A DNA stretch of 58,406 nt from CAIZGX01 sp964385405 (GCA_964385405.1 CAYLOT010000015.1:1-58406), one strand, 5' to 3'. Numbered from the stretch's first letter, positions 18,307-29,200 are shown. Notes: generated by a model not told the origin, from the sequence alone. Program-made: numbers and translations.

Positions 18307-18911
18307 AGAAAATAGGGGTTGTAGAGGACGAGATGATAATTGCAGAGTCTATCTGTTTGACTCTTCGAAAGTTGAATTATGAGGTTGTCGGCCCTGCATT
18401 GAATTGCGATGATGCAATTAAAATGCTTGCGGACGACACTCCAGATTTAATCATTTTGGATCTTAATTTAAACGATGTTCGTGACGGAATAGAATTGGGT
18501 GATTTTGTAAATAAGCACTACGGAATACCTATCGTTATTTTAACTGCCAATAGCGATATTCAAACGATAGAAAGAGCTAAGCCAATGCGACCCGCTGCGT
18601 ATCTCGTTAAGCCTTTTAAAAAGGAGGAGTTGCTGTCCTCGATAGAAATTGCACTTTCAAACCATCAGCGGTCAGGAGTAATATTGGATTTTCAAAGTTC
18701 AGTTTTCGAAGAGCGTTTGAAACGAACTTTTGAAATTACCCACAGAGAATATGAAATTATTTCTTTAGTAGCGAAAGGAAAAAGGCAAAAAGATATAGGG
18801 CAATTGCTTGAAATTTCTGATGCAACAGTTAAAAGACACTTGTCGAATATTTATTTGAAGGTCGGTGTTAATTCGAGTATTGAGATGCTCAATAAGTTTC
18901 AAGAAAATTAG
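18303..18911 (+). CDS. Response regulator, receiver plus LuxR/NarL-type HTH
   Basis: 202 residues. Receiver domain (1-118) with acidic pocket E8/D9, phospho-acceptor D53 (LIILDLNL), the conserved Thr in VILTAN and Lys in YLVKPF. The C-terminal LuxR-type helix-turn-helix (about 140-200) includes LTHRE-like FEITHREYEIISLVAKGKRQ and the recognition-helix segment ISDATVKRHLSNIYLKVGV. It overlaps the sensor kinase by four bases and is certainly its partner. NarL-type regulators bind inverted heptamers; see the palindromes at 22085 and 23117 for candidate targets (inference). Confidence 0.95.
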   Translation: MKKIGVVEDEMIIAESICLTLRKLNYEVVGPALNCDDAIKMLADDTPDLIILDLNLNDVRDGIELGDFVNKHYGIPIVILTANSDIQTIERAKPMRPAAYLVKPFKKEELLSSIEIALSNHQRSGVILDFQSSVFEERLKRTFEITHREYEIISLVAKGKRQKDIGQLLEISDATVKRHLSNIYLKVGVNSSIEMLNKFQEN

Positions 18912-18958
18912 ATTTGGAATCTGAAATTTTGTGATGCGTTGTGGTAAGTTGACAAAAA

Positions 18959-19732
18959 TCAACCATGACTTAGGTGCGGAATCGATTTGAGAATGAGTAA
19001 TGTCAATTCAACAAGGATGATAAGTTTTATTATTCGGTAAATCCAAATTTTGGAGTTTGGAATCAGAACGAAATTACTTCCAACATACGAACCAACCACG
19101 CTTCCCGCTGATAGTAAAAGTCCAACTTCCCAACTAATGTTACTATCAATTGAAAATGTAATTATTGAGACCGTACTTATTGCAAGAATTAGAACACTCT
19201 TGATAATATTCGCTTGAGTAAATTCATACTTCATCATAAGAACAAGCGTGAAAAGGACAAATAGTGCTGAGTCGAGCACGATTATGCCCGCCCAAATGCC
19301 TACGGCAATGAGTGTTAAAAAAGATTTGATGTTAATGCTCTGAGGTGCGCTCATTGTATCAATTAAAAATCTGTGTGATCCCAATGAAATAAGAATAATA
19401 GAAATAATAAGTGCGATTCCTAACAAAACGTAGGAATACAATTCGGGCAGTGATTCTATAAACAAAGAGCCGATGACAGCACCTGAAGCACAAGGAACTA
19501 TCATTGACACAAGATTTCTCCAAGGTAACTTTCCTTTTATTTGATAGTTAAACACACTTGTGAGAAAACCAACAAATACGGGAAGTCTATTCGTGCCGTT
19601 GGCGATAAGAGGGTCAATGCCTAGTAATATCATTACTGGCAGTGTGATGGCAGACCCACTGCTCGCTGTTGTATTAATAAATCCAGAAAAGATTCCAACA
19701 GTAATTAAAATTGCGATTTCGAATGTTGTCAT
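18959..19732 (-). CDS. TauE/SafE family membrane permease
   Basis: 257 residues, about eight hydrophobic helices. The N-terminal GIFSGFINTTASSGSAITLPVMI and repeat half with VGIWAGIIVLDSALFVL are typical of the TauE/SafE (sulfite or organosulfonate exporter) family. The substrate cannot be told from the sequence. It is the last gene of a minus-strand cluster: the binding lipoprotein ends 36 bases upstream. Convergent with the response regulator. Confidence 0.88.
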   Translation of the reverse strand: MTTFEIAILITVGIFSGFINTTASSGSAITLPVMILLGIDPLIANGTNRLPVFVGFLTSVFNYQIKGKLPWRNLVSMIVPCASGAVIGSLFIESLPELYSYVLLGIALIISIILISLGSHRFLIDTMSAPQSINIKSFLTLIAVGIWAGIIVLDSALFVLFTLVLMMKYEFTQANIIKSVLILAISTVSIITFSIDSNISWEVGLLLSAGSVVGSYVGSNFVLIPNSKIWIYRIIKLIILVELTLLILKSIPHLSHG

Positions 19733-19768
19733 CTTTTGGTTGTATCGGCGTTCATCATTCTGTGTCGT

Positions 19769-20974
19769 TTATTCAGACTGTCCAATGAATACCCATTCGT
19801 AATTTCCATTGTTCAATTGCAATCCCCAAAAATCGAATGTGCCATTTGCGCGGTCCCCATTCGCATCGAGTTCAATAATTCCTGTTGCGCCTTCATGTAA
19901 ATTTGAAGAATTGTAAAACCAAGTCTGCAAGTCAGTTGAACTAGCAGGCACACCAGAATACGACTCAACCATTTTACCAAGAGTCTGCATAATGTCGAAG
20001 GCACACAATGATAATGCGTCTCCTTGCACTCCTGTTGTATTGAAGATAGTTGCCAAGACCGACTCCCATAAAGTTTGCTGTGAGGTGGGTAAGCTGAACC
20101 CAGGACTATAAAATTGTGTGCTTACAGCAAACTGAGCAGCTAAGGGGTCATTGAGTAAATTTAAGTTCTTGAAAAATCCTATGCCACCGAACCACTGAAC
20201 GCTAGACAATGTAGCGTCGTTAGAGGCTTGATTAAATAGCAGATTGGTTTCATCGAAGGAGGTCGTAAGAACTCCGATTTCATCATTGGTATAAGTCGCT
20301 TGGTAATTGATAATTTGGTTTTTCACTTCTGCTAAGATTGAAGCAAAATCGGTGTCCGTTCCATTGAATACTCCAGCATTAAATACTACTCCTCCTGAAT
20401 TTGTAAAATGACTAGCAACGGCGCTCTGCAATCCAATGCTACCAGCATCATTTCTTGAAATTAATACAAGGGCTTGCTTTCCTTGATTGATATAAGATTG
20501 AGACATTGCCGATCCGACTATGGCTTGCCCGGGAGAAAAACGATAAATCATGTCGTTTGGAAGGGCAAGCGAAGCAGCTGTGCTACTCGGACTAATAACT
20601 AGTATCCCAAGACTATCGGCTATTGACTTAATAGCTTGTAGCTCAGAACTCGTCTGTGGACCAATTACGAGTTTGCAGCCACTTGCAGCAATGTTTTGCA
20701 TTGCCAACACTGCCTGAGCGGGGTCCAGTTGGGTATCATATTTAGATAACTCGAAGCGGTAGTTGATGTTTCGGTTTTTATAGTCTTCATTTATCTGATT
20801 TATTGCAATTTGAATTCCCGCTTCAGAGGTTATTCCCAAATAGGACAATTCACCGGTTTCAGAGAATAGTCCAGCTACTTTAATTACACGAATGTTACAA
20901 GTGTCGATTTCGTCTTTTCTGCATCCAGCTAGAAGCAAAATTCCTGCAGTAATGTATAGCAAATATTTTTTCAT
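19769..20974 (-). CDS. ABC-type substrate-binding lipoprotein (Leu/Ile/Val-binding-like, Peripla_BP_6)
   Basis: 401 residues. Lipoprotein signal peptide with lipobox LLAGC (C18). The mature part has the type I periplasmic-binding fold typical of branched-chain amino-acid/amide receptors: VAGLFSETGELSYLGITSEAGIQIAINQIN at the start, then VIGPQTSSELQAIKSIAD and LVISPSSTAASLA, the regions lining the ligand pocket. No ABC permease or ATPase is nearby, so it is an orphan receptor. It lies 23 bases after the S33 hydrolase stop and before TauE, presumably one transcript. It may feed the TauE permease or act as a sensor (inference). Confidence 0.88.
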   Translation of the reverse strand: MKKYLLYITAGILLLAGCRKDEIDTCNIRVIKVAGLFSETGELSYLGITSEAGIQIAINQINEDYKNRNINYRFELSKYDTQLDPAQAVLAMQNIAASGCKLVIGPQTSSELQAIKSIADSLGILVISPSSTAASLALPNDMIYRFSPGQAIVGSAMSQSYINQGKQALVLISRNDAGSIGLQSAVASHFTNSGGVVFNAGVFNGTDTDFASILAEVKNQIINYQATYTNDEIGVLTTSFDETNLLFNQASNDATLSSVQWFGGIGFFKNLNLLNDPLAAQFAVSTQFYSPGFSLPTSQQTLWESVLATIFNTTGVQGDALSLCAFDIMQTLGKMVESYSGVPASSTDLQTWFYNSSNLHEGATGIIELDANGDRANGTFDFWGLQLNNGNYEWVFIGQSE

Positions 20975-20997
20975 AGTGTAGAGTTTTATACCAAGAA

Positions 20998-22035
20998 TTA
21001 TTTGAATAACTCAATGTTGTCGACTTCCTTGATAAATGTAACCACACCATTCATAAATACTTGCTGGTCGTCCCACATTGATAAATGACTTCCGTTTGGA
21101 CAATACAAATAACTTCCCTTCTGCACTAATTTGCTTTGTTCTTCCATTGCTGCAGGATCCATGGTGTCGTATTTCGCACCGATCATTAAGGTGGGTATAA
21201 CAATTTCATGTAGTCTGTTTTTAATGTCCCAGTTGGCTAGTATACCGCTTACGCCAAATTCACTTGGGCCTTGCATCAACACGTAGATGTCGTTGTTCGC
21301 ATGCTTGATTGAACGGTTCAAAGCTTCAGGCCACTCTTTCAAGCGACAAATGTGCTCGTTGTAAAAATTCGGGATAAGCAGTTCCATGTATCGGGGATTT
21401 GTAAAATCTTTTTTTTCTTCGAGGTTACGGATTTCATTCAGCACTTGAGGTGGCATTTGTTTAGAAAGTACATCTTCTGCGTATTTTCCGTAATCTGGAG
21501 CGCTAGCCATCATATTAGCAACAATAAGTCCTTTTAAATTCTGCTGATACTTGAGCGCGTATTCCATCGCTAAAATTCCTCCCCAAGAATTGCCAAGAAC
21601 GAAGAAGTTAGATTGGTCTGCACCGATTGCTTTTCGGACTTGTTCTACCTCTTCCACGAATCGCTCTGTTGTCCAGAGGCTGCTATCTGTCGGTTGATCG
21701 CTGTAGTAGGAACCGAGTTGATCATATTCATAAAATTCAAATCCTTCTTTTAGAAAGAATGTTTCGAAACACTCCATGTATTCATGAGTCATAGCTGGAC
21801 CACCATGAAGCAGAAGGATTTTTATCTTCGGATTGTTTCCAAACCTTTTCGTCCAAACATTGAATACACCTTTCGGTGTCTCAATTGGAATCATTCTAAC
21901 CCCACCAGATTGAACTTCTTGGTCGTAGTTGAAATAAGTTGAGAAAGATGAATTACTTTGTTGAAAATTGGTTCTGCAGCTAACAAGAAATATTACCGCT
22001 AGCGTTAGTATAATTTTTTTAATATAGGAAATCAT
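20998..22035 (-). CDS. Lipoprotein alpha/beta hydrolase, proline iminopeptidase-like (S33)
   Basis: 345 residues. Lipobox LVSC with C20. Alpha/beta-hydrolase features: oxyanion HGGP at 77-80, nucleophile S150 in GNSWGG, the aspartate in AKYDTMDP and the histidine in NGSHLSMWDD. The overall pattern fits prolyl aminopeptidases of family S33, here anchored in the envelope. First gene of the cluster with the binding lipoprotein and the TauE permease. A TATTTTTG box (22040-22047, minus) lies only four bases before the ATG. Confidence 0.87.
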   Translation of the reverse strand: MISYIKKIILTLAVIFLVSCRTNFQQSNSSFSTYFNYDQEVQSGGVRMIPIETPKGVFNVWTKRFGNNPKIKILLLHGGPAMTHEYMECFETFFLKEGFEFYEYDQLGSYYSDQPTDSSLWTTERFVEEVEQVRKAIGADQSNFFVLGNSWGGILAMEYALKYQQNLKGLIVANMMASAPDYGKYAEDVLSKQMPPQVLNEIRNLEEKKDFTNPRYMELLIPNFYNEHICRLKEWPEALNRSIKHANNDIYVLMQGPSEFGVSGILANWDIKNRLHEIVIPTLMIGAKYDTMDPAAMEEQSKLVQKGSYLYCPNGSHLSMWDDQQVFMNGVVTFIKEVDNIELFK

Positions 22036-22039
22036 GTTT

Positions 22040-22047
22040 CAAAAATA
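22040..22047 (-). promoter_or_regulatory. -7 box directly upstream of the S33 hydrolase
   Basis: Minus strand reads TATTTTTG (consensus TAnnTTTG) with four bases between it and the ATG at 22035. This predicts a leaderless or nearly leaderless mRNA for the hydrolase / binding protein / TauE cluster. No TTG was found at -33 distance. Confidence 0.4.
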
Positions 22048-22084
22048 ATCTTTTGCAAGCTAGCCCACTCATAACCTTGTTCGC

Positions 22085-22130
22085 TACAACTTTAGTTGTA
22101 TCCTCCTGTTTCTCTTGTTGAGTATATTTG
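22085..22130 (+). promoter_or_regulatory. Palindromic operator plus -7 box upstream of the secreted cyclase
   Basis: The 16-bp inverted repeat TACAACTTTAGTTGTA (22085-22100) has two 7-base half-sites around a 2-base centre. 22 bases further on is a -7 box TATATTTG (22123-22130). The right half-site contains a TTG that may act as the -33 element, with 24 bases to the -7 box. The same arrangement, base for base in spacing, occurs at 23117-23162. The cyclase ATG is at 22241, so a leader of roughly 105 bases is expected. Confidence 0.6.
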
Positions 22131-22240
22131 AGGTATTAGTATAAAGTAGATTTACGAATATTCAGTTGGTGGCGGATGCCTTAATTATTCGGTTGTTTCG
22201 TAGTATTTAAAACATAAAATATAATCTGTATTTTGTAAAG

Positions 22241-23023
22241 ATGAACGCTAAAGTAGTTTTGTTTTTTTTGAGTGTTTTTTTTGTAGCATCTGCCAATGCC
22301 CAAGATTGGATAGATCTTACTCATCCTTTCGATTCAACCACATTGTATTGGCCGAACAATAAATTGAACTTTCAGCATACTACAGATTACAAGGGAATCG
22401 TAAGGCCGATGGGTTATTTTTATTCGTCGTACTCTATTTCAGCTCCTGAACATGGTGGAACTCATTTAGATGCACCTGTTCATTTTGCAAATGGGAAGCA
22501 AACGGTCGATCAGATTCCTTTGGAACACCTGGTGGGAGATGCTGTGGTTATTGATGTTTCTTCTAAAGCTTTGAAGGACAGGGATTATTTGATTAGTGTT
22601 GACGATTGGAAGTCTTGGGAACAGAAATACGGAAGAGTTCCAAAAGGTAGCATTGTTCTATTTAAAACAGGTTATTCGTCATATTATCCGGATCGAGAAA
22701 AGTATTTTGGTACAGCTTTGAAAGGTGATGAGGCTATACCCGAGCTTCATTTCCCTGGTATTTCGTCAGAACTAGCGAATTGGATAGTTGCTGAAAGGTC
22801 TATTAAAAGTTTTGGAATTGATACGCCGAGTATGGACTACGGACAATCGACAGATTTTTTGGTGCATCGAATTATGTTAGGTCAAAACATACCGGGTTTT
22901 GAGAACGTAAATCTCTCTATGGATTTGCCAGCTAAGGGACTCTATGTTGTGGCTATGCCAATGAAAATTGCTCAAGGGAGTGGGGCACCACTTCGAATAA
23001 TGGCGAGTGTAAAAAGCAAATAA
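22241..23023 (+). CDS. Secreted cyclase-family hydrolase (kynurenine formamidase-like)
   Basis: 260 residues with a clear signal peptide (MNAKVVLFFLSVFFVASANA, cleavage before Q21). The PF04199 metal-binding motif HGGTHLDAPVH (71-81; ligands H71, H75, D77, H81) marks the cyclase / arylformamidase family of Mn- or Zn-dependent hydrolases. FGIDTPSMDYG (about 196-206) is the second family motif. The export signal sets it apart from the cytosolic kynurenine formamidases; the substrate is unknown. It has its own promoter with the palindromic operator shared with the giant repeat protein downstream. Confidence 0.88.
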   Translation: MNAKVVLFFLSVFFVASANAQDWIDLTHPFDSTTLYWPNNKLNFQHTTDYKGIVRPMGYFYSSYSISAPEHGGTHLDAPVHFANGKQTVDQIPLEHLVGDAVVIDVSSKALKDRDYLISVDDWKSWEQKYGRVPKGSIVLFKTGYSSYYPDREKYFGTALKGDEAIPELHFPGISSELANWIVAERSIKSFGIDTPSMDYGQSTDFLVHRIMLGQNIPGFENVNLSMDLPAKGLYVVAMPMKIAQGSGAPLRIMASVKSK

Positions 23024-23116
23024 TCCTCATTTGAGGATACACGGAGTAAAATGCCTGCGACATCGAAAGTTATAGATTTCATGAGTAAAGAGTAGCCTTC
23101 AAATGGATTCTTTTAC

Positions 23117-23162
23117 TACAACTAAAGTTGTACTCTTTCTTAGTTTTTGAAGGGTAATTTCG
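23117..23162 (+). promoter_or_regulatory. Palindromic operator plus -7 box upstream of the giant repeat protein
   Basis: TACAACTAAAGTTGTA (23117-23132) is the exact reverse complement of the palindrome at 22085-22100. It is followed after 22 bases by TAATTTCG (23155-23162), a one-mismatch -7 box. The gene starts at 23255. The identical spacing of operator and -7 box in both promoters supports shared regulation. Confidence 0.6.
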
Positions 23163-23254
23163 TAGCCTAAATTTCTCGAATTCAGTAGGCTAATAATTGT
23201 GTTGAAGTCGAGAGCTTGATTTTCAAGTTGCCAATTCGAAAATAATTTTAAGAA

Positions 23255-26200
23255 ATGAAGAAAAGTACCTTTTTCTGTCTAAACGCTTTCATAGCCCTTG
23301 CATTATTAGTCACGGGCCTGCCAATTAAATCAAAAGCTCAATGCAACGGGCAGCCGTACAATACTTATTTTGCGGACTTGGATGGGGATGGGTTTGGTAA
23401 TGCAAACTTTACCAGTTTAACTGAGGGGAATTCTTTCATTGTTTTTACACAAAACGGCGTCACATTAACAGGGTCTAATAGTTACTCTAATAACACGAAT
23501 GTTAATTGTAAGATTACCTACACGTCAACGGCTGTTCAAACGGTAAGTTTCAGTTGGTCCTACAGTACGACGGATGATAACCCGGGCCTAGATGATGCTT
23601 ACTACTTCATCAACAACGTGCAAACTCCCTTGTCCATTAGTGCGGGTGCAAACCAACAAAGTGGGCAAGTCTCATTTGCAGTCAGTAATGGAGATACTTT
23701 CGGTTTTTCTCAAATGTCTGATGATGATTCCTTCGGTGCGGCAACATTGTCAATAACGAACTTAAATGCTCAAATTGCTGGTCAGGTAAATTCATGTACT
23801 CAGCCTGTAGGTTATGTGAGTAATAATACTGATTGTAGTAACAGCAATAGTTATATATATCCAGGTCAAACGGAATCATGTAACAGTATAGACGACAATT
23901 GTAATGGTCTGATAGATGAGAGTGTTATTAGTGTTTATTATGCGGATGTTGATTCGGATGGTTTTGGATTGTCGAATGCAAGTGTGATTTCACAAGGAAA
24001 TTCAACGATTTCTTATCAGGCAGATGGCTTCACTTTGAGTGGTAGTACAGGAAACACCACCCCTGCGTTGGTATCCATCGGTTGGGTCGTCCCAACATCG
24101 GGAACATACACTTTTGCTTATAATTATTTCGCTTCGGCTAATAGTACCACATCAGATATTGCAACTTTCAGTATCAATGGAGTTTCGAATGAACTATTTA
24201 CATCTACAGGCGGAAACATAGACTTTGGGCAATTTGAATACATTAATGTCCAAGCAGGCGATGTTTTCAATCTGACGCTTTCCTCAGCCGGAAATCTCGG
24301 AGCAGCAAGTATTTTTCAAGTCAGCTTTTTTGAGGAAGGGATGTTGCATGCAGGACGGGTTGAGGCTTGTTCGGCTCCAGTAGGATTCTCGCTGAACAAC
24401 AACGATTGCCAACCCACAAATTCAGCAATTAACCCCGGAGCGACCGAGGTTTGTAATGGAGTAGATGATAATTGTAATGGCACGATTGACGAAGGGGTGT
24501 TACAAGCTTTTTACCTCGATTCCGATGGCGATGGCTTTGGTTCTGGGGCTCCTGTAATAGGTTGTACGGCGTCTTCAGGATATGTTTCAAACAGCCAGGA
24601 TTGCAATGACTCTGACGCCAATGTCAATACAACTTTAGAATGGTATGTTGATTCAGATGGAGATGGCTTTGGTGCAGCATTAGCACCTCCAGTTCTTTCA
24701 TGTTCTCCAATCACAGGTTATGTCAGCAACAATTCAGATTGCGACGATTCTAACGCGGCACTTAATCCAGGCGAGGCAGAAATTTGCAACAATATCGACG
24801 ACAATTGCAATGAAGATATAGACGAGGGGCTTTCGGTTAACTATTACAGCGATGTTGATTTGGATGGTTACGGGTCAGACGGAGTAGATGAATATTTTGC
24901 TCCGGGTTCTTGGATCTTATACACCCCAACAACTTTTGTTCTTGTGGGCTCGCAGGGGGTTTTTTATGGAGTTTCGAACACGGTGCAATTCACCGCACCT
25001 CTAACAGAAACATATACTTTCAATTGGGCATATGCGGTCTTATACGATCCTGATCAAGATCCAGGATATTATTTTATCAATGATCAGGTTTTTCAGTTGT
25101 CAAATGAGTGGGGAGCAAATTACCAATCAGGAGTAATCTCTGTTGAAGTTAATGCTGGAGATATATTTGGATTTGGTATTAATTCACTTGATAATGAGCC
25201 AGGTCCCGTTTGGTTGGAAATTTCAAACTTTAGTGCAAGGCCTTATATTGGTATCATGCCTGCTTGCTCTCAACCAGTAGGTTATGTGTTGAATAACACC
25301 GATTGTAATAATTCGAATGTATTAATTAATCCAGGAGCAACTGAAATTTGCAATGAAATTGACGACGATTGTGATGGGGTCATTGATGATGGAGCGTTAA
25401 TCACATACTTTGCAGATGCAGATGGCGACGGTTTTGGGGGTACTTCAGAAATTTTAGCTTGCACAGTTCCAGCAGGATATAGTAGTAACAACCTTGATTG
25501 TAACGAGAACTTGGCTTCCATTAATCCTTCAGCAAGTGAAATTTGCAATGGCGCCGATGAAAATTGCAACGGTCAATTAGATGAAGGAGTTCAAAGCACA
25601 TTTTATTATGACGGAGACAACGATGGATTTGGGACAAGCCAAGTTTTCAGCGGGCAGTCTGCCCAAAATTACGGAGCAGGTCAATATCTCGGCTTTTGGG
25701 GTAATACGATCAACTTTCCGACATTACTAAACAACATTGTAAGTTTTAGTTACTCCATTACCAATACAGCGGCCATGTCGCAGTGTGTTTTTCGATTCTA
25801 TAACGGAGATAATTTAATTGCAACAGTAGATGCATATCCTCAAAATGGAGAGACAATCAGTGTCGTTTATAATTTTACTTCACCTTTGTTCAATGTTACC
25901 AGCGTAGTTGTATTTTCATATTGGAATCCGGCTTATTTAAATAGTCTTACTATTAATGCGATTCCGAGCTCGATTAGTGCTTGTGCGCAGCCAGCAGGAT
26001 ATGTGTCGAATAATACAGATTGTAACGATTACAACTTGTTGGTAAATCCAGGTGTATTTGATATTTGCAATGCAGTAGATGACAATTGTGATACTCAAGT
26101 TGACAACGGATTGTATTATGCAGATAATGATGGAGACAGTTTTGGTTTCATAGGTGCTGGTGTATTGGCTTGTTCAGCTGACAATAGCTATGTAACAAAT

Positions 26201-29200
26201 AGTAGCGATTGTAACGATAACTTCGCTACAATTAATCCAAACGCAACAGAGACGTGTAATGGCATTGACGACGATTGCGATACGCAAATCGACGAGGGGG
26301 TTCAGAACAACTATTACGCCGACACTGATGGTGACGGATATGGAGCAGGCACTGCAACTGCTGCTTGCACAGTGCCAGCAGGATTCGTTACAACAAATAC
26401 TGATTGTAACAATACGAATGCGTCTGTTAACCCAGCGGGTGTAGAAATTTGTAACAACATAGACGACGATTGCGATACGCAAGTCGATGAAGGCGTTCAG
26501 AATAGTTATTACGCTGATACCGATGGCGACGGCTTTGGAGCAGGTGAAGCAACTTTAGCTTGCGCAGCCCCAAACGGATATGTTACCACAAATACTGATT
26601 GTAACAATGCGAACTCAGCTGTGTTTCCAGGCGCAATAGAAATTTGTAATGACATAGATGACGATTGCGATTCTGAAATAGATGGGGTTGGAGCTCCAGT
26701 TATTCCTGTCGCAGTGGTATCTTGTAGTCCTTATACATGGAGCGAGAATAATACAACATACACTACTACAGGGACCTATTACGCGAACATACCCGCTGCA
26801 ACCACCTACAACTCTTACGAAACGTTTGTTTCTGCCGTGAATGGTGCTGGATATCAGCTTTCAGAAACGGAAGATTTTAACGGTTATTCAGGATATATGA
26901 CCTCGGCGAGTGGAGATTTGGGTATTGGTTTTCCAACATGGACAGCCGCTCAAAACCAAGGGCAATATCCTGCAATATATGCAGCCGCAATATCTGGAAA
27001 TCCTGCGATTGGAGGAAATCAATTTGCTTCGCCCGTGACCGTTCAGTTCTCATCTGGTGTTACTGGAGTTGGAGGGAATTTCTTCGTTGTAAACAATTTC
27101 GGAGTGGTGTTTAGCACAGAGCTTAGTTTTTATTTGTCTGATGGAACAGCAGTTTCCTTAACAATAGGCTCGGCATCTACTTTTACAGGATTCACAACTA
27201 ATGGACCGTTGATCGAGAGTATCTCAATCAATAGCCCCTATGTCTTTGGACCAACAAATCCATATGTGTATTTAGATAATTTAATTGTTGCAACAGGCAT
27301 CCCGGTGTTGCCTTGCGGCGTTGATGTATTGAATTTAACAATCAATACGCCCGCAACATATTATGCAGATGCAGATGGCGATGGGTATGGCGCAGGTGCA
27401 GCAACAAATGCGTGCGCGCAACCAAATGGATTCGTTGCGACGAACACAGATTGTAACGATGCTAATTCAGCCATAAACACAGCCGCTCCAGAAGTATGCA
27501 ATGGCATCGACGACGATTGCGATACACAAATTGATGAAGGCGTTCAGAATAGTTATTACGCTGATACCGATGGCGACGGCTTTGGAGCAGGTGAAGCAAC
27601 TTTAGCTTGCGCAGCCCCAAACGGATATGTTACCACAAATACTGATTGTAACAATGCGAACTCAGCTGTGTTTCCAGGCGCAATAGAAATTTGTAATGAC
27701 ATAGATGACGATTGCGATTCTGAAATAGATGGGGTTGGAGCTCCAGTTATTCCTGTCGCAGTGGTATCTTGTAGTCCTTATACATGGAGCGAGAATAATA
27801 CAACATACACTACTACAGGGACCTATTACGCGAACATACCCGCTGCAACCACCTACAACTCTTACGAAACGTTTGTTTCTGCCGTGAATGGTGCTGGATA
27901 TCAGCTTTCAGAAACGGAAGATTTTAACGGTTATTCAGGATATATGACCTCGGCGAGTGGAGATTTGGGTATTGGTTTTCCAACATGGACAGCCGCTCAA
28001 AACCAAGGGCAATATCCTGCAATATATGCAGCCGCAATATCTGGAAATCCTGCGATTGGAGGAAATCAATTTGCTTCGCCCGTGACCGTTCAGTTCTCAT
28101 CTGGTGTTACTGGAGTTGGAGGGAATTTCTTCGTTGTAAACAATTTCGGAGTGGTGTTTAGCACAGAGCTTAGTTTTTATTTGTCTGATGGAACAGCAGT
28201 TTCCTTAACAATAGGCTCGGCATCTACTTTTACAGGATTCACAACTAATGGACCGTTGATCGAGAGTATCTCAATCAATAGCCCCTATGTCTTTGGACCA
28301 ACAAATCCATATGTGTATTTAGATAATTTAATTGTTGCAACAGGCATCCCGGTGTTGCCTTGCGGCGTTGATGTATTGAATTTAACAATTAGTACGCCCG
28401 CAACATATTATGCAGATGAAGATGGTGATGGTTATGGCGCTGGTTCAGCAACGAATGCATGCGCGCAACCAATTGGATTCGTATCAACAAACACCGATTG
28501 TAACGACGCTAATTCTGCTGTGAATGTAGCAGCGATAGAAATATGTAATACGATCGATGATGACTGCGATACACAAATCGATGAAGGTGTTCAGAATACC
28601 TATTACGCAGATACGGATGGTGATGGATATGGCGGGTTTGAGGAAAATGCGGCATGCACCGCACCTGTCGGATACGTAATTACGAATACAGACTGTAATA
28701 ATTCCAACGCATCAGTTTATCCAGGTGCTACAGAGATTTGTAACAACATTGACGATGATTGCGATACCCAAATTGATGAAGGACTAAGCGTTGCGAGCTA
28801 TTTCGAAGATGAAGATGGTGACGGCTATGGCGCAGGCGTTGCTGTCGTTTCATGCTCTCAATCTGCCGGATATGTAACACTGAACAATGACTGTGATGAT
28901 TCCAACGAAGATATCAATCCGGCGTCGACAGAAACTTGCAACAGTTTCGATGACGATTGCGATAATCAAATAGATGAAGGGCTTTTGATTACTTATTATG
29001 CTGACCTTGATGGTGATGGGTATGGCGCAGGTAGCGCGACAAACGCGGCTTCAATATTTGCTCAAGGGAATTCTTCAGTGACGATTCAAACAAATCAAAT
29101 CACTATTTCAGGGAGCGACGGGGGCAGCGATAATCTATTGTTCGCGATTGTTAACTTGACTTCAAGTTCGAGTCAAACGGTGACTTTTAACTGGCAGTAT

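Noticed and set aside
18911..18965. Hairpin (GTTGA / TCAAC) between the response regulator and tauE-like gene
   Set aside because: Five-bp stem without a T-run; not enough to call a terminator.
22040..22100. Palindrome at 22085 as operator of the divergent S33 hydrolase
   Set aside because: Measured from the minus-strand -7 box (22040-22047) the palindrome is about 38 bases away, unlike the 22-base spacing in the two plus-strand promoters. A weaker effect cannot be excluded.
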